Positions 1 through 7,773 of a stretch of 64,000 nt of DNA are shown in pieces. The notes beneath the pieces are model-generated. The model saw only the letters and a list, made by a program, of their open reading frames with translations. It was not told where the DNA came from and did not search any database. Numbering within the stretch: the first letter of the stretch is position 1; each line of letters starts with the position of its first letter. A program made the position numbers and the translations under genes. Origin of the DNA: Celeribacter baekdonensis (GTDB lineage: Bacteria > Pseudomonadota > Alphaproteobacteria > Rhodobacterales > Rhodobacteraceae). The stretch is taken from the NCBI RefSeq assembly GCF_003047105.1, contig NZ_CP028475.1, positions 1,922,001 to 1,986,000 on the forward strand, in the 5' to 3' direction.

Positions 1-188
1 TTGACACCACAGGCGAGATTTTGGTCACGCGCTTGACCGATGCGGGCTATAGCGGCGTGTCCCCCACCTCCACCATCGCGGATGTCGCCGGTGACAATGT
101 ACGGGCACAGATGACCGCGTTTTCGGCACTGGCTGTTGACGGGTCGGGATTTGGCGGCAAAGGTCAGGGCGCAGCCGCGCGCAATTGA
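1..188 (+). CDS. C-terminal end of an unidentified protein (5' end outside window)
   Basis: An open frame enters from the left edge (codons start at base 3) and runs 61 codons to a TGA at 186-188 without an internal stop. The visible tail is rich in Gly, Ala, Ser and Thr and ends in a small Gly/Ala-rich stretch. An intrinsic terminator begins 24 bp after the stop, which supports a real gene end. I do not recognise the family from this fragment, and no catalytic motif or membrane segment is visible. Confidence 0.6.
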   Translation, partial: DTTGEILVTRLTDAGYSGVSPTSTIADVAGDNVRAQMTAFSALAVDGSGFGGKGQGAAARN

Positions 189-212
189 TGTTGCCCGCAG
201 TCCAGACATGCG

Positions 213-236
213 AAAGGGGCCGATCTGGCCCCTTTT
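213..236 (+). terminator. Intrinsic terminator
   Basis: A stem of AAAGGGGCC and GGCCCCTTT closes a five-base loop and is followed by more T. It lies 24 bp after the stop of the partial upstream gene. The stem is A-rich on its other side, so it could also stop leftward transcription from the DUF6455 genes. Confidence 0.8.
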
Positions 237-270
237 TGCTGCGTCAAATTTTTCTGCGTCAAAAAACCGA

Positions 271-567
271 TCAATTCGCACTGATCTGGCCCTGAACCGC
301 ACGCACATAGTGGAGTTCTTGCGTGTTCAAACAATAGTCCGGCGGCATATCTTGCGCCCCCTGATGATCCAAGAGCCAGATGATGCAAGCGTCATGTTGG
401 GTGCAATTGCCGCAACGCGTGACCATATCTGTCAGTTCCTGCGATGAGATTTCGCCAGACGCAGCGGCGCGTTCGACATCGGCACCAAGGCGCTCAGCCA
501 TCCCATGCATCAGGCAGGCATTGCCTGGGCGCGGGGACGCCTGTTGAAGGGGCTTTGTCTGTGACAT
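271..567 (-). CDS. DUF6455 family protein
   Basis: A 98-residue soluble protein with the DUF6455 layout: a helical N-terminal half, a Cys-x-x-Cys (CGNC) followed by a second Cys and Trp (CIIW), and a C-terminal Pro-Asp-Tyr-Cys before a Leu-rich end. The function of the family is unknown to me; the conserved cysteines suggest metal or Fe-S binding, which is inference. The start is supported by AGGAGG just upstream. It lies 24 bp downstream of a paralogue on the same strand, so the two are probably one operon. Confidence 0.8.
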   Translation of the reverse strand: MSQTKPLQQASPRPGNACLMHGMAERLGADVERAAASGEISSQELTDMVTRCGNCTQHDACIIWLLDHQGAQDMPPDYCLNTQELHYVRAVQGQISAN

Positions 568-591
568 CTTTCGTCCTCCTTTGGGCTTGGA

Positions 592-861
592 TTATCGTGC
601 CGCGAGGCGCTCAAGTTCGGCTTTGTTGCGGCAATAGCTCGGGGCCTGACGGGCGGTGGTTTCCATTTCGGCATGGGCGTCGAGAAATTTGACGCAAAGA
701 TCGGGGCTGGTGCAGCTCAGACAGCGGTACACGCGATCACGACTTTCGTCCTCCGTCGGGCCTTCGCCGCGTTGTGTGGCCTCGGTCAGGTCCGCGCCTA
801 ACGTGTCCGCCATTCGATCCACCAAAAGGGCATGGGTGTCATATTGTCCAAATTTGGTCAT
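592..861 (-). CDS. DUF6455 family protein, paralogue
   Basis: An 89-residue paralogue of the next gene downstream, with the same order of motifs (CLSC, then CVKF, then a Pro-Ser-Tyr-Cys near the end). The open frame extends to 999, but the Met at 861 is preferred because CGGAGG lies just before it and homologous sequence begins there. It is the first gene of a likely two-gene operon. An FNR-like site lies 77 bp upstream, suggesting induction under low oxygen. The function is unknown. Confidence 0.8.
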   Translation of the reverse strand: MTKFGQYDTHALLVDRMADTLGADLTEATQRGEGPTEDESRDRVYRCLSCTSPDLCVKFLDAHAEMETTARQAPSYCRNKAELERLAAR

Positions 862-937
862 TGCGGCCTCCGATCCTTGGGTTGCACTGCGTTGGAGTGT
901 TCGCGGCAAAACAACCATGAGGCGGCGTACACACACT

Positions 938-951
938 TTGATCCGTGTCAA
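938..951 (-). promoter_or_regulatory. FNR/FnrL-type operator
   Basis: The sequence reads TTGAT-CCGT-GTCAA, one mismatch from the FNR consensus TTGAT-N4-ATCAA. It lies about 77 bp upstream of the first DUF6455 start, a usual distance for an activator site. Binding by an FnrL-type regulator is inferred from the match only. Confidence 0.55.
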
Positions 952-1070
952 AGACCGGTTCTGACGCCGAATATCGCCGGAAATGCTGCCCACACGCATA
1001 AAATTAAGGCGCTGTTTACCGCTTTTTTAAATCTGTCGTTGGCATGTTCTGAACGTGACAGCGCGCCCGA

Positions 1071-1120
1071 GCGAATCTGAAACCACGCCCGCGCCCGGCG
1101 CCGATGCGGTTTCAGATCGC
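1071..1120. repeat. Inverted repeat after the glyoxalase-related gene
   Basis: ATCTGAAACC at 1075-1084 pairs perfectly with GGTTTCAGAT at 1108-1117, and a further three base pairs form after a one-base bulge. The 23-base loop is very GC-rich. It lies just after the stop of the leftward gene at 1135 and lacks a T-run, so it may be a Rho-type 3' structure or a REP-like repeat. I found no second copy in the window. Confidence 0.5.
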
Positions 1121-1134
1121 TCAGAGCGTTCAGA

Positions 1135-1566
1135 TCAACCACTTGGAATATCTATGACCAAATGCGGTGTGCCATCTGAGGTCTTGCGAGGAGACCGACC
1201 GTCAGGCCCGACCACCCCTCGGACATGGCGGCGCATGTTTGAGAAACTTTCGAACTGTACCGTATCGACCGGCTCATCCAGCTGAAGCGAAAGTTGCGTG
1301 TTTGAGCCGACCCGCGACAGGGCCACGATCCGACCCGTGAAGGCCTGTCCCAAGTACTGCCCACGCACCTTAGCATTTAATCTAAAGGGCTGCGGCTCGG
1401 CCTCTGCCAGCTTGGCTTGGAGCGTATTCCAGTCACGTAACCCGTTCTGATGGGCGATGAGTTCGAGCGCCCGCGCATGGGTGATGGCTGTGCCCTGCGC
1501 GGCAAGAGCGATCCGCAGTGCTTTGGCCTGTAATTTGGCCTCTTTCACAGAGTGCAGTTGCATCAT
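1135..1566 (-). CDS. Glyoxalase superfamily-related protein
   Basis: A 143-residue protein. Residues about 4-50 match the short helical domain placed at the start of some glyoxalase-superfamily proteins: a run of Lys/Ala, then a Leu-Glu-Leu-Ile-Ala-His-Gln segment and an Arg-Asp-Trp-Asn-Thr-Leu motif. The rest is a small beta-rich domain. No complete VOC metal site is visible, so enzyme activity is doubtful. Its ATG overlaps the stop of the MATE transporter gene (ATGA), so the two are co-transcribed and probably translationally coupled. Confidence 0.7.
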   Translation of the reverse strand: MMQLHSVKEAKLQAKALRIALAAQGTAITHARALELIAHQNGLRDWNTLQAKLAEAEPQPFRLNAKVRGQYLGQAFTGRIVALSRVGSNTQLSLQLDEPVDTVQFESFSNMRRHVRGVVGPDGRSPRKTSDGTPHLVIDIPSG

Positions 1567-2960
1567 GCCTCCTCCCTATCCGACAGCCCAAAGCCGACGG
1601 CATCCCGGCCCTCCCTTTGGCACGTGATCACAATCCAAAAGGCGATGGCCCCCACGATCCCGTCCGCAATCGGGAAGGCAAACCAGATGGCCTTTGCACC
1701 ATAAAGCGTTGCCAAAGTGGCAATCAACAGAGGGCCAAGTAAAAAGGGTTTGGTCAAGGTGAGAGCTGCGGTCCGTCCGGGTTTTCCAATGGCCTGAAAA
1801 TACAAGGCGAGCACAAGAACCGGCCCCGCAAAAACATAGAGAGAGGCCATGGGCCGGAGAATGTCACCGACCTGCGTTATAACGCCCAGATCGGTGACAA
1901 ACCCACGACCAATCCAGCTGTGCCCTGTCAGCAAAATCACCTCGACTGTGGCGCAATACAGACCAGATACAGTGAGTGCGAGCCGCAAGACAGCATTCGA
2001 ACGCTGATACAGCTTTGCCCCCACGTTGTTCCCGACAATACTCTGAGTTGCCAGGGCAATGGCCATGAGCGGCATGAAGGTGAAACTGAAAATCCGGGTG
2101 ACAATCCCATAGGCTGCGACACTGTCAACATAGCCGGAGGTCGAGCTCAGGCGCAGCGCCACGATCACAGAGGCAGAGACCAGTGCGATCCCAATAAAGC
2201 TGAGGCTGACAGGGGCACCGAGGGTCAAAATAGACCGCCACTTTCCGACCCAACGTGAGCGTCTGAGGGCGGAGAGCGACAGAATGCCTGCGCCACGCGT
2301 GCGCAAACCCAGAAGGAGCAGCAGACCCAGAGCTTGCGCGAGTGCTGTCCCCCAGGCTGAGCCAGATACGCCCATATCAAGCCACACAATCAGGGCGTAA
2401 TTCAAAGCGATATTGGCAAAGGTGACCCCGACAGACATCAACGCCATAAGACCCGCGCGCCCTTCGTTACGCCACGCATCTGCATGGACGCTTAAAAGCA
2501 ATTGCACGGGGGTCGCAAAGACCATGATGGCCAAATAGGTATAGGACATGCGCGCAAGTGCAGGTTGGCCGTCGGTCAGGGCACCGATGATGACGCCCCC
2601 GCCCGCCCCAAAGGCCAAAATGAGACAAAGAGACAGAAAAAGCGCCAGCCCATGCGCCTGAGCAAAGACATCCGCGGCCTCACTGTGTTGACCAGCCCCC
2701 AGATGGCGGGCCAGGAGGCTGGACATGCCCCCGCCGACAAGGGACGAGAGGGCAATCGGGATCATAACAACCGGAAAGACCACGCTGACGGCAGCAAGGG
2801 CATCGGCCCCCACAAAATGGCCCAGAAACGCGGCATCAATCACCGTCAAAAGACCGCTCATGACCATGATGAGCATCATAGGCAGCGCATTGGCGACAAA
2901 AAGCCGTCCGGGTGTGGCTGTCAAAAATCGGTTGTCGGCTGTGTTTGCAAACGACATCAT
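1563..2960 (-). CDS. MATE family multidrug/sodium antiporter
   Basis: A 465-residue inner-membrane protein with about twelve hydrophobic segments in two six-helix halves, the length and layout of MATE (NorM/DinF type) exporters. It probably extrudes cationic or toxic small molecules using a Na+ or H+ gradient. GAGGAG lies five bases before the first of two adjacent Met codons. It is followed by the glyoxalase-related gene with an ATGA overlap. The substrate cannot be inferred from sequence. Confidence 0.9.
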   Translation of the reverse strand: MMSFANTADNRFLTATPGRLFVANALPMMLIMVMSGLLTVIDAAFLGHFVGADALAAVSVVFPVVMIPIALSSLVGGGMSSLLARHLGAGQHSEAADVFAQAHGLALFLSLCLILAFGAGGGVIIGALTDGQPALARMSYTYLAIMVFATPVQLLLSVHADAWRNEGRAGLMALMSVGVTFANIALNYALIVWLDMGVSGSAWGTALAQALGLLLLLGLRTRGAGILSLSALRRSRWVGKWRSILTLGAPVSLSFIGIALVSASVIVALRLSSTSGYVDSVAAYGIVTRIFSFTFMPLMAIALATQSIVGNNVGAKLYQRSNAVLRLALTVSGLYCATVEVILLTGHSWIGRGFVTDLGVITQVGDILRPMASLYVFAGPVLVLALYFQAIGKPGRTAALTLTKPFLLGPLLIATLATLYGAKAIWFAFPIADGIVGAIAFWIVITCQREGRDAVGFGLSDREEA

Positions 2961-3131
2961 TCACTCCTCAAATGAGGCATTTCGAATGAGATGGGTGCCT
3001 GCATTACCACCTACGAAATGCTTCGAGGGTGTGTGTCATTTTCACGTTGGGCTTCACCGTGACTTACGTCCGCAGGCGGCAGGTGCCCAATACCTGCGCC
3101 GCCTATAGGGTCTTGGCGCTAGCGCTGTCAA

Positions 3132-3155
3132 GTGGGGGCGAACATACGCCCCCAC
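3132..3155 (-). terminator. GC-rich hairpin after the M48 protease gene
   Basis: A perfect 9-bp inverted repeat (GTGGGGGCG / CGCCCCCAC) with a six-base loop lies 10 bp past the end of the leftward protease gene. There is no clear T-run, so it may work as an mRNA 3' stabiliser or a weak terminator. Confidence 0.45.
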
Positions 3156-3165
3156 CCGCACAGAG

Positions 3166-3879
3166 CTACAGCGTCGCCATGGTCCGGCGCACGGTTTCGA
3201 TGCGCTGAGCATTCGGCGGGTGTGAGCCAAGGAATTTGTCACCCGGATCTGGAATGCGGGTGAAATATTCGGCCCCGCGCACCGGGTTATACCCGGCACG
3301 ATAGGCGATCACCGTGCCCAATTGATCGGCCTCAAGCTCATAGGATTTTGAATAGGTCCGCGCACCCACCGTGGCACCGATGTTTTGCGCGGTTTCAATG
3401 GTCGTCGCATCGCCCCCAATCGCCGCAATCAAAACGCCGCCCAAAAGCGCGCCGGTGAGGGCGGTCTGTTCAGAGCGTGCCAGATGCCCGGCGATGTGAT
3501 GCGAGGCCTCGTGCCCCATCACAAAGGCCAATTCATCGGTGTTTTGCACATCCGCGATCAAAGCAACGGTAAAGGTCAAAACCGGACGCCCGCTTGCGTC
3601 CAGCGATTGCCAGGCGTTTGACGGCGCTTTCGGGTCGGTTTCAACGACAATTTTAAAATCGCAATTCGCCCCAGAGGTCCGCGCCCGGCATTCGCGTTCC
3701 GCCACGGGTTCAACCCGGGACACGACATTGGCAAAATCACTGACCGTCACGGAACCGGACCGCGACACCGGCGCGGACACAGGTTGCGCAGGCGCAGTGG
3801 TCGCCGGGGGCATGGACGTCATCTCGACACAGCCGGACAGAAGCCCCGCGGCCATCACCGTTGCGAACAAGCGTTTCAC
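3166..3879 (-). CDS. M48 family metalloprotease, lipoprotein
   Basis: A 237-residue precursor with a lipoprotein signal peptide: hydrophobic residues 6-14 and a lipobox Leu-Ser-Gly-Cys with Cys17 as the acylation site. The zinc protease motif HEASH lies at 123-127 and the third ligand is expected at Glu181 in Glu-Leu-Glu-Ala-Asp. A Ser-His-Pro-Pro motif at 219-222 is typical of M48C/Oma1-like peptidases. It probably acts in the periplasm on misfolded or outer-membrane proteins, as BepA and LoiP do. The substrate is unknown. It stands alone, divergent from the next gene. Confidence 0.9.
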   Translation of the reverse strand: MKRLFATVMAAGLLSGCVEMTSMPPATTAPAQPVSAPVSRSGSVTVSDFANVVSRVEPVAERECRARTSGANCDFKIVVETDPKAPSNAWQSLDASGRPVLTFTVALIADVQNTDELAFVMGHEASHHIAGHLARSEQTALTGALLGGVLIAAIGGDATTIETAQNIGATVGARTYSKSYELEADQLGTVIAYRAGYNPVRGAEYFTRIPDPGDKFLGSHPPNAQRIETVRRTMATL

Positions 3880-4006
3880 GTCAAGACAGTCCTTTTCCTG
3901 ATGTTATACCTTAGAGACGCCTTAGAAATAGGCTCATATTATCCCCCTGACCAGTCACACAAATGTGCGCTCTTGCATTCGGCCATAGGCAGAGTAGCAT
4001 CGGGAT

Positions 4007-4246
4007 ATGTTTACCATTGAACACGACTTCGACGCCACCGTTGTGACCCTTATGGACGAAGGTGAATTCGTCCTGCAAGAGGATGTCATCATCAATGCCT
4101 TTTCCGAATGCGTGACGATCGAGCAGCTCGACCCGCGTACAGATGAGGTCCAGAAAATCACCCTGTCGATGCGGCAACTGCACGATTTGGGCGCGGCTTT
4201 GGATTTGCCCGAGGGGGCGTATCGGTTGACGCCGGTCAAAGATTAG
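4007..4246 (+). CDS. Conserved small acidic protein, function unknown
   Basis: A 79-residue acidic protein with a beta-rich N-terminal half (Phe-Thr-Ile-Glu-His-Asp, then Val-Val-Thr-Leu) and a helical C-terminal part. There is no signal peptide, membrane segment or Cys cluster. I recall similar short proteins in Rhodobacteraceae but no assigned role. It is convergent with the DUF167 gene, leaving 9 bp between the stops, which supports the reading frame. The ribosome binding site is weak. Confidence 0.6.
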   Translation: MFTIEHDFDATVVTLMDEGEFVLQEDVIINAFSECVTIEQLDPRTDEVQKITLSMRQLHDLGAALDLPEGAYRLTPVKD

Positions 4247-4255
4247 GCCTCGAAT

Positions 4256-4519
4256 TCAGCTCCGGCGAAACACCTTGTCGCGCGAGGTTTCACCGCGCAC
4301 CAATTCGAGCGTGGATTTGGCAATCCCCAAAGATTTGGCCAAGAGTTTCACCACGTCTTTCGTCGCCTTGCCGCCCTCGGGCACAGTGGTGACATAGACC
4401 CGGACCTGCCCGTCCTCCACCGTTACAACATTGCGAGAGGCTTTCGGCGTGACGCGCACGGCCAATATCTCGCCGTCAAAGGCCGCCTCAATCGCCTGTT
4501 TCAACGCCTCTTTGTCCAT
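4256..4519 (-). CDS. DUF167 / YggU family protein (UPF0235)
   Basis: An 87-residue protein with the DUF167 fold signature: a Val-Arg-Val-Thr-Pro-Lys-Ala strand, a central Pro-Glu-Gly-Gly-Lys-Ala loop followed by a helix (Leu-Leu-Ala-Lys), and an Arg-Gly-Glu-Thr-Ser-Arg-Asp-Lys end. The biochemical role is unknown. In many alphaproteobacteria it sits near YggT and purine or proline genes; here it is alone. Confidence 0.85.
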   Translation of the reverse strand: MDKEALKQAIEAAFDGEILAVRVTPKASRNVVTVEDGQVRVYVTTVPEGGKATKDVVKLLAKSLGIAKSTLELVRGETSRDKVFRRS

Positions 4520-4552
4520 CTTACTCGCCTGTCACTGTTCGACTGATCGGCC

Positions 4553-4628
4553 TAAAGCGTCCCGCCTTTAACCTGAGACAGGGGAAAGGCGGGACGCTGC
4601 CAGACATATCCATGGCGCAACGCTTTAA
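4553..4628. repeat. Stem-loop repeat, short copy (copy 1)
   Basis: A 76-bp intergenic element bounded by TAAAGCGT and ACGCTTTAA. It contains a perfect 14-bp stem (4556-4569 with 4585-4598), a conserved 15-base loop and a conserved linker reading CTGCCAGACATATCCATGG. A longer copy lies at 17816-17932. This copy lacks most of the second hairpin. It lies between the DUF167 start and the nitroreductase start. Confidence 0.85.
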
Positions 4629-4702
4629 TTACATGTGCCCGGTTGAATCTGACTGTAAAACCTCCGACATGAAACATCAAACGCGCAACCAAAAGGCCAG
4701 AC

Positions 4703-5281
4703 ATGCCCAACCCCAATTCTGCCGCTCTCGATTTTTTGCTCACCCGTCGCTCCCGCCCGGCCAAAACATTGGTCGCACCCGTCCCGGACAAATATGCGCT
4801 CAAACCGATCCTGACGGCCGCCTTGCGCACGCCGGATCATGGGAAATTAGAGCCTTGGCGGTTGATTGTGTTAGAAAAAGCGGCGATGGCGCGGCTCGCC
4901 GGGCTGATCGCGCCTTTGGGACAAAGCCTTGGGATTGATGCCGATAAGGTCGAAAAAGCCCGGCACCAATACGCCGATGCCGATTTGGCCGTGGCCGTGG
5001 TGTTTTCGCCAAAAGACAGTGAAAAAGTCCCCCACATCGAACAACTCTATTCCGCAGGCGCTGTGTGCCTGTCGCTTTTGAACGCAGCTTTGGCATCGGG
5101 TTGGGGGGCCAATTGGCTGTCCGGTTGGGCTTCGCATGATCGCTCTTTTGTGGAAAACGGTCTTGGCCTTGCGCCGCATGAAAGCATTGCGGGCTTCATC
5201 CATATCGGCACAGAATCCTGCACCCCGCCCGAACGCCCCCGTCCCGAGTTGGATCAAATTGTGAGCTGGGTGGACCAATAA
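4703..5281 (+). CDS. Nitroreductase family protein (YdjA-like)
   Basis: A 192-residue FMN-dependent oxidoreductase. Motifs are the N-terminal Arg-Arg-Ser at 16-18, an Ala-Pro-type Arg-Thr-Pro-Asp-His-Gly-Lys segment near 42-48 as in YdjA, and Gly-Ala-Asn-Trp-Leu near 139. The compact length, without the long helical insert of NfsA/B, fits YdjA-type reductases. The natural substrate is unknown. Its stop shares a base with the start of the downstream membrane protein (TAATG), so they form an operon. Confidence 0.85.
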   Translation: MPNPNSAALDFLLTRRSRPAKTLVAPVPDKYALKPILTAALRTPDHGKLEPWRLIVLEKAAMARLAGLIAPLGQSLGIDADKVEKARHQYADADLAVAVVFSPKDSEKVPHIEQLYSAGAVCLSLLNAALASGWGANWLSGWASHDRSFVENGLGLAPHESIAGFIHIGTESCTPPERPRPELDQIVSWVDQ

Positions 5282-5976
5282 TGTTTGGCGATTTTTCCAA
5301 GGCCTTAGGGCAATTGGGTGACAAACGATTTCAGGCGGTATTGCTCAAAGGATTGGGGTTGACCATGGCGCTTTTGGTCGCGATCTATCTGGCCTTCGTC
5401 TGGGTCATCGGGGTGTTTGTGCCGGACACATTTTCCCTCCCCTTCATCGGTGAGGTGCATTGGATCGACAATGCGCTCTCGATCGGCTCATTCTTCTTTA
5501 TGATTCTGCTGTCGATGTTCTTGATGGTGCCGGTGGCCTCGGCCTTTACCGGGATTTTTCTGGAAGAGGTGTCAGAGGCCGTCGAAGATCGCCATTTCCC
5601 CGGCCTGCCACCCGTGCCGCGTCAAACGATCTCTGATTTGGTGATCGACAGCCTGGGCTTTCTTGGTGTGATCATCGCGGCCAACCTTGTGGCCCTCGTG
5701 CTGTACCTGTTGCTCAACATCGCCGCCCCTGTGATCTTTTGGGCCTTGAACGGCTTTCTGTTGGGACGGGAGTATTTTCAAATGGTTGCCATGCGCCGCC
5801 TTGGTCGCGAGGGCGCAAAAGCGGCGCGCAAACGCCATATGCCTGAGATTTGGCTGGCCGGCGCTTTGATGGCCGTGCCTTTGTCGATCCCCGTGGTCAA
5901 CCTGTTGATCCCGGTGCTGGGGGCCGCCACATTCACCCATATGTTCATGCGGCTTGAGGGCAAACAGATCCGTTAG
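5281..5976 (+). CDS. EI24 domain / CysZ-like membrane protein
   Basis: A 231-residue integral membrane protein with about four to six hydrophobic segments and the Glu-Glu-Val-Ser-Glu-Ala-Val-Glu-Asp stretch (about 99-107) typical of the EI24 domain. E. coli CysZ, the best-known bacterial member, is a sulfate channel, but there is no cysteine gene next to this one, so sulfate transport is only a possibility. It overlaps the nitroreductase stop by one base. Confidence 0.8.
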   Translation: MFGDFSKALGQLGDKRFQAVLLKGLGLTMALLVAIYLAFVWVIGVFVPDTFSLPFIGEVHWIDNALSIGSFFFMILLSMFLMVPVASAFTGIFLEEVSEAVEDRHFPGLPPVPRQTISDLVIDSLGFLGVIIAANLVALVLYLLLNIAAPVIFWALNGFLLGREYFQMVAMRRLGREGAKAARKRHMPEIWLAGALMAVPLSIPVVNLLIPVLGAATFTHMFMRLEGKQIR

Positions 5977-5978
5977 GC

Positions 5979-6260
5979 TTAGCTGTCGGCCACGGACGGC
6001 AGATTTGCCGTCCAGTCCATATCGTGCCAGGTGATGCCGCTGTAGCTGATCAACCCGACAAGGACGATCCAGATCGCTGTGGCAAACACCGTCACCCAGA
6101 TCGCTTTGCGTTTGGGATTGTAATTGGCCGGGGCACCGTCATGGGTTCCGGCCACTTTTTCACCCATATCGCCTTGGGTTTTCAACCCGATGGGCAAAGC
6201 GATGAACATGGTCATGAACCATGTCACGGCATAAAGCACGATTGCAGAAGTGATCGCCAT
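5979..6260 (-). CDS. DUF1467 family membrane protein
   Basis: A 93-residue protein with two hydrophobic segments (about 4-26 and 53-75) separated by a polar loop containing a Lys-Thr-Gln-Gly-Asp motif. DUF1467 proteins are commonly encoded directly after methylmalonyl-CoA epimerase in alphaproteobacteria, and that order is kept here with a 27-bp gap. The function is unknown. It ends two bases from the convergent EI24 gene. Confidence 0.85.
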   Translation of the reverse strand: MAITSAIVLYAVTWFMTMFIALPIGLKTQGDMGEKVAGTHDGAPANYNPKRKAIWVTVFATAIWIVLVGLISYSGITWHDMDWTANLPSVADS

Positions 6261-6287
6261 GACGCGCTCCTTTTCGGTTCAACCGAC

Positions 6288-6692
6288 TTAGACTTGTTCC
6301 AACTCGACCAAACAGCCGTTGAAATCTTTCGGGTGCAAAAACAGCACCGGCTTTCCATGCGCGCCGATTTTCGGCTCGCCCGTGCCCAAAACCCGTGCGC
6401 CTGCTTCTTTCAACTTATCGCGCGCGACCAAAATGTCATCGACCTCATAGCAAATGTGATGAATGCCCCCCGCCGGGTTCTTTTCCAAAAACCCGTTGAT
6501 CGGAGAGTTTTCGCCAAGCGGATACAGAAGTTCGATCTTGGTGTTGGGCAGTTCGATAAACACCACGGTCACGCCGTGATCCGGCTCATCTTGCGGCGGA
6601 TTGACCTTGGCACCCAGCGTGTTGGCATATTGCGCTGCAGCAGCTTCCAAATCAGGCACAGCGATGGCCACGTGATTGAGACGTCCGATCAT
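6288..6692 (-). CDS. mce: Methylmalonyl-CoA epimerase
   Basis: A 134-residue vicinal-oxygen-chelate protein that interconverts (2S)- and (2R)-methylmalonyl-CoA in the propionyl-CoA to succinyl-CoA route. Two beta-alpha-beta-beta-beta modules are visible: the first begins Arg-Leu-Asn-His-Val-Ala (metal ligand His7), the second contains Gly-Gly-Ile-His-His-Ile-Cys-Tyr-Glu-Val and ends with Leu-Val-Glu-Leu-Glu. The length equals the family norm. GGAG-like purines precede the ATG. It is followed by DUF1467. Confidence 0.95.
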   Translation of the reverse strand: MIGRLNHVAIAVPDLEAAAAQYANTLGAKVNPPQDEPDHGVTVVFIELPNTKIELLYPLGENSPINGFLEKNPAGGIHHICYEVDDILVARDKLKEAGARVLGTGEPKIGAHGKPVLFLHPKDFNGCLVELEQV

Positions 6693-6867
6693 GATGTTTC
6701 CTCCAAAAGACAGCTCTTTGGCCTGAGCTTATCACCCGAGGGCGGACGTCTCGCAAGGGCAAAGCCGCAACGTTTTGCGCAACCATTGTCCAACATGTCT
6801 CCCGGTTAACCGCTCATTCACCAGTTCTGCGTTTAACTCTGAGTCGCACTGGATGGAGCTGTGAGCA

Positions 6868-7587
6868 ATGAATGATGATCTTGAAAGCCTGTTGGCGCCC
6901 CAAAGCCCAACCCCCGAACGCCCTCTTTTGGGCCTGACTGTTCTTGTCGTGGAGGACAGCCGATTTGCCTCTGAGGCAATGCGGCTATTGTGTTTGCGCT
7001 CGGGCGCGCGCATTCGCCGCGCCGACAGCCTTCAGTCCGCACGTAAACATTTGCGGGTCTATCGCCCGAATGTGGTGATTGTCGACCTTGGCCTGCCCGA
7101 TGGGTCAGGTGCCGAATTGATTGACGATCTTAGCCATGCCCGCCCCGGTGTTGACGTTGTGCTGGGCATGTCGGGCGACAGTGGCGCGCAGGCACTGGCC
7201 TTTGCGGCCGGGGCCAATGGGTTTATCGAAAAACCGATTTCTTCGCTCGGCGCGTTCCAAGAAAAAATTCTCTCTTGCTTGCCGACGGCTGCACGCCCCT
7301 CCGGTCTGCATGCCATCACCGACGAAGAAATTTGGCCGGATCTGATCGCGTTGCAGGATGATTTTGTCCATATTGCCGATCTTCTGACCACCGATGGCGG
7401 CGAGGACATGCTTGATTATATTGCGCAATTCCTGTCGGGCGTCGCGCGCACGGCGGGGGATGCGGAAATGGAAACGGCGGCGCATACTTTAGCTGACCAC
7501 CGCGAACAGGGGTTGCCCTATGGCTCTGATTTGGCACGGATTGCCGGTCTGGTTCAGGCCCGGATCGAGCCGCGCAAAGTGGTCTGA
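6868..7587 (+). CDS. Response regulator with a single receiver domain
   Basis: A 239-residue protein. After a short linker, residues 23-135 form a CheY-like receiver: acidic pair Glu29-Asp30, phospho-acceptor Asp73 in Val-Asp-Leu-Gly-Leu-Pro-Asp, Ser102 and Lys122 in Glu-Lys-Pro. The C-terminal 100 residues are helical and have no recognised DNA-binding or enzyme domain; they may be an Hpt-like or dimerisation bundle. No histidine kinase lies beside it. GGAG precedes the start, and GTTAACC and TTTAAC motifs lie in the upstream 80 bp. Confidence 0.85.
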   Translation: MNDDLESLLAPQSPTPERPLLGLTVLVVEDSRFASEAMRLLCLRSGARIRRADSLQSARKHLRVYRPNVVIVDLGLPDGSGAELIDDLSHARPGVDVVLGMSGDSGAQALAFAAGANGFIEKPISSLGAFQEKILSCLPTAARPSGLHAITDEEIWPDLIALQDDFVHIADLLTTDGGEDMLDYIAQFLSGVARTAGDAEMETAAHTLADHREQGLPYGSDLARIAGLVQARIEPRKVV

Positions 7588-7654
7588 CCCATCCATCCGC
7601 ATGATGTGACGGCGGTGCCCATCCCGCGCGGCTGTCTGGTCTCACCCGAAATAA

Positions 7655-7685
7655 AAAAGGCGCGAAGGATGCCCTCGCGCCTTTT
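7655..7685. terminator. Bidirectional intrinsic terminator
   Basis: AAAAGGCGCGA pairs with TCGCGCCTTTT around a nine-base loop. A-tract and T-tract on either side let it serve both the rightward response regulator gene and the leftward aspS gene. Confidence 0.85.
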
Positions 7686-7773
7686 GTGTATTGAAAGTCT
7701 ACAGTCATCAGACCCGAGCGCGGCGGGCCTTGGGCGCTGAAAACAGTCCACTGGACTGTTTGCCGGGCGCGTC

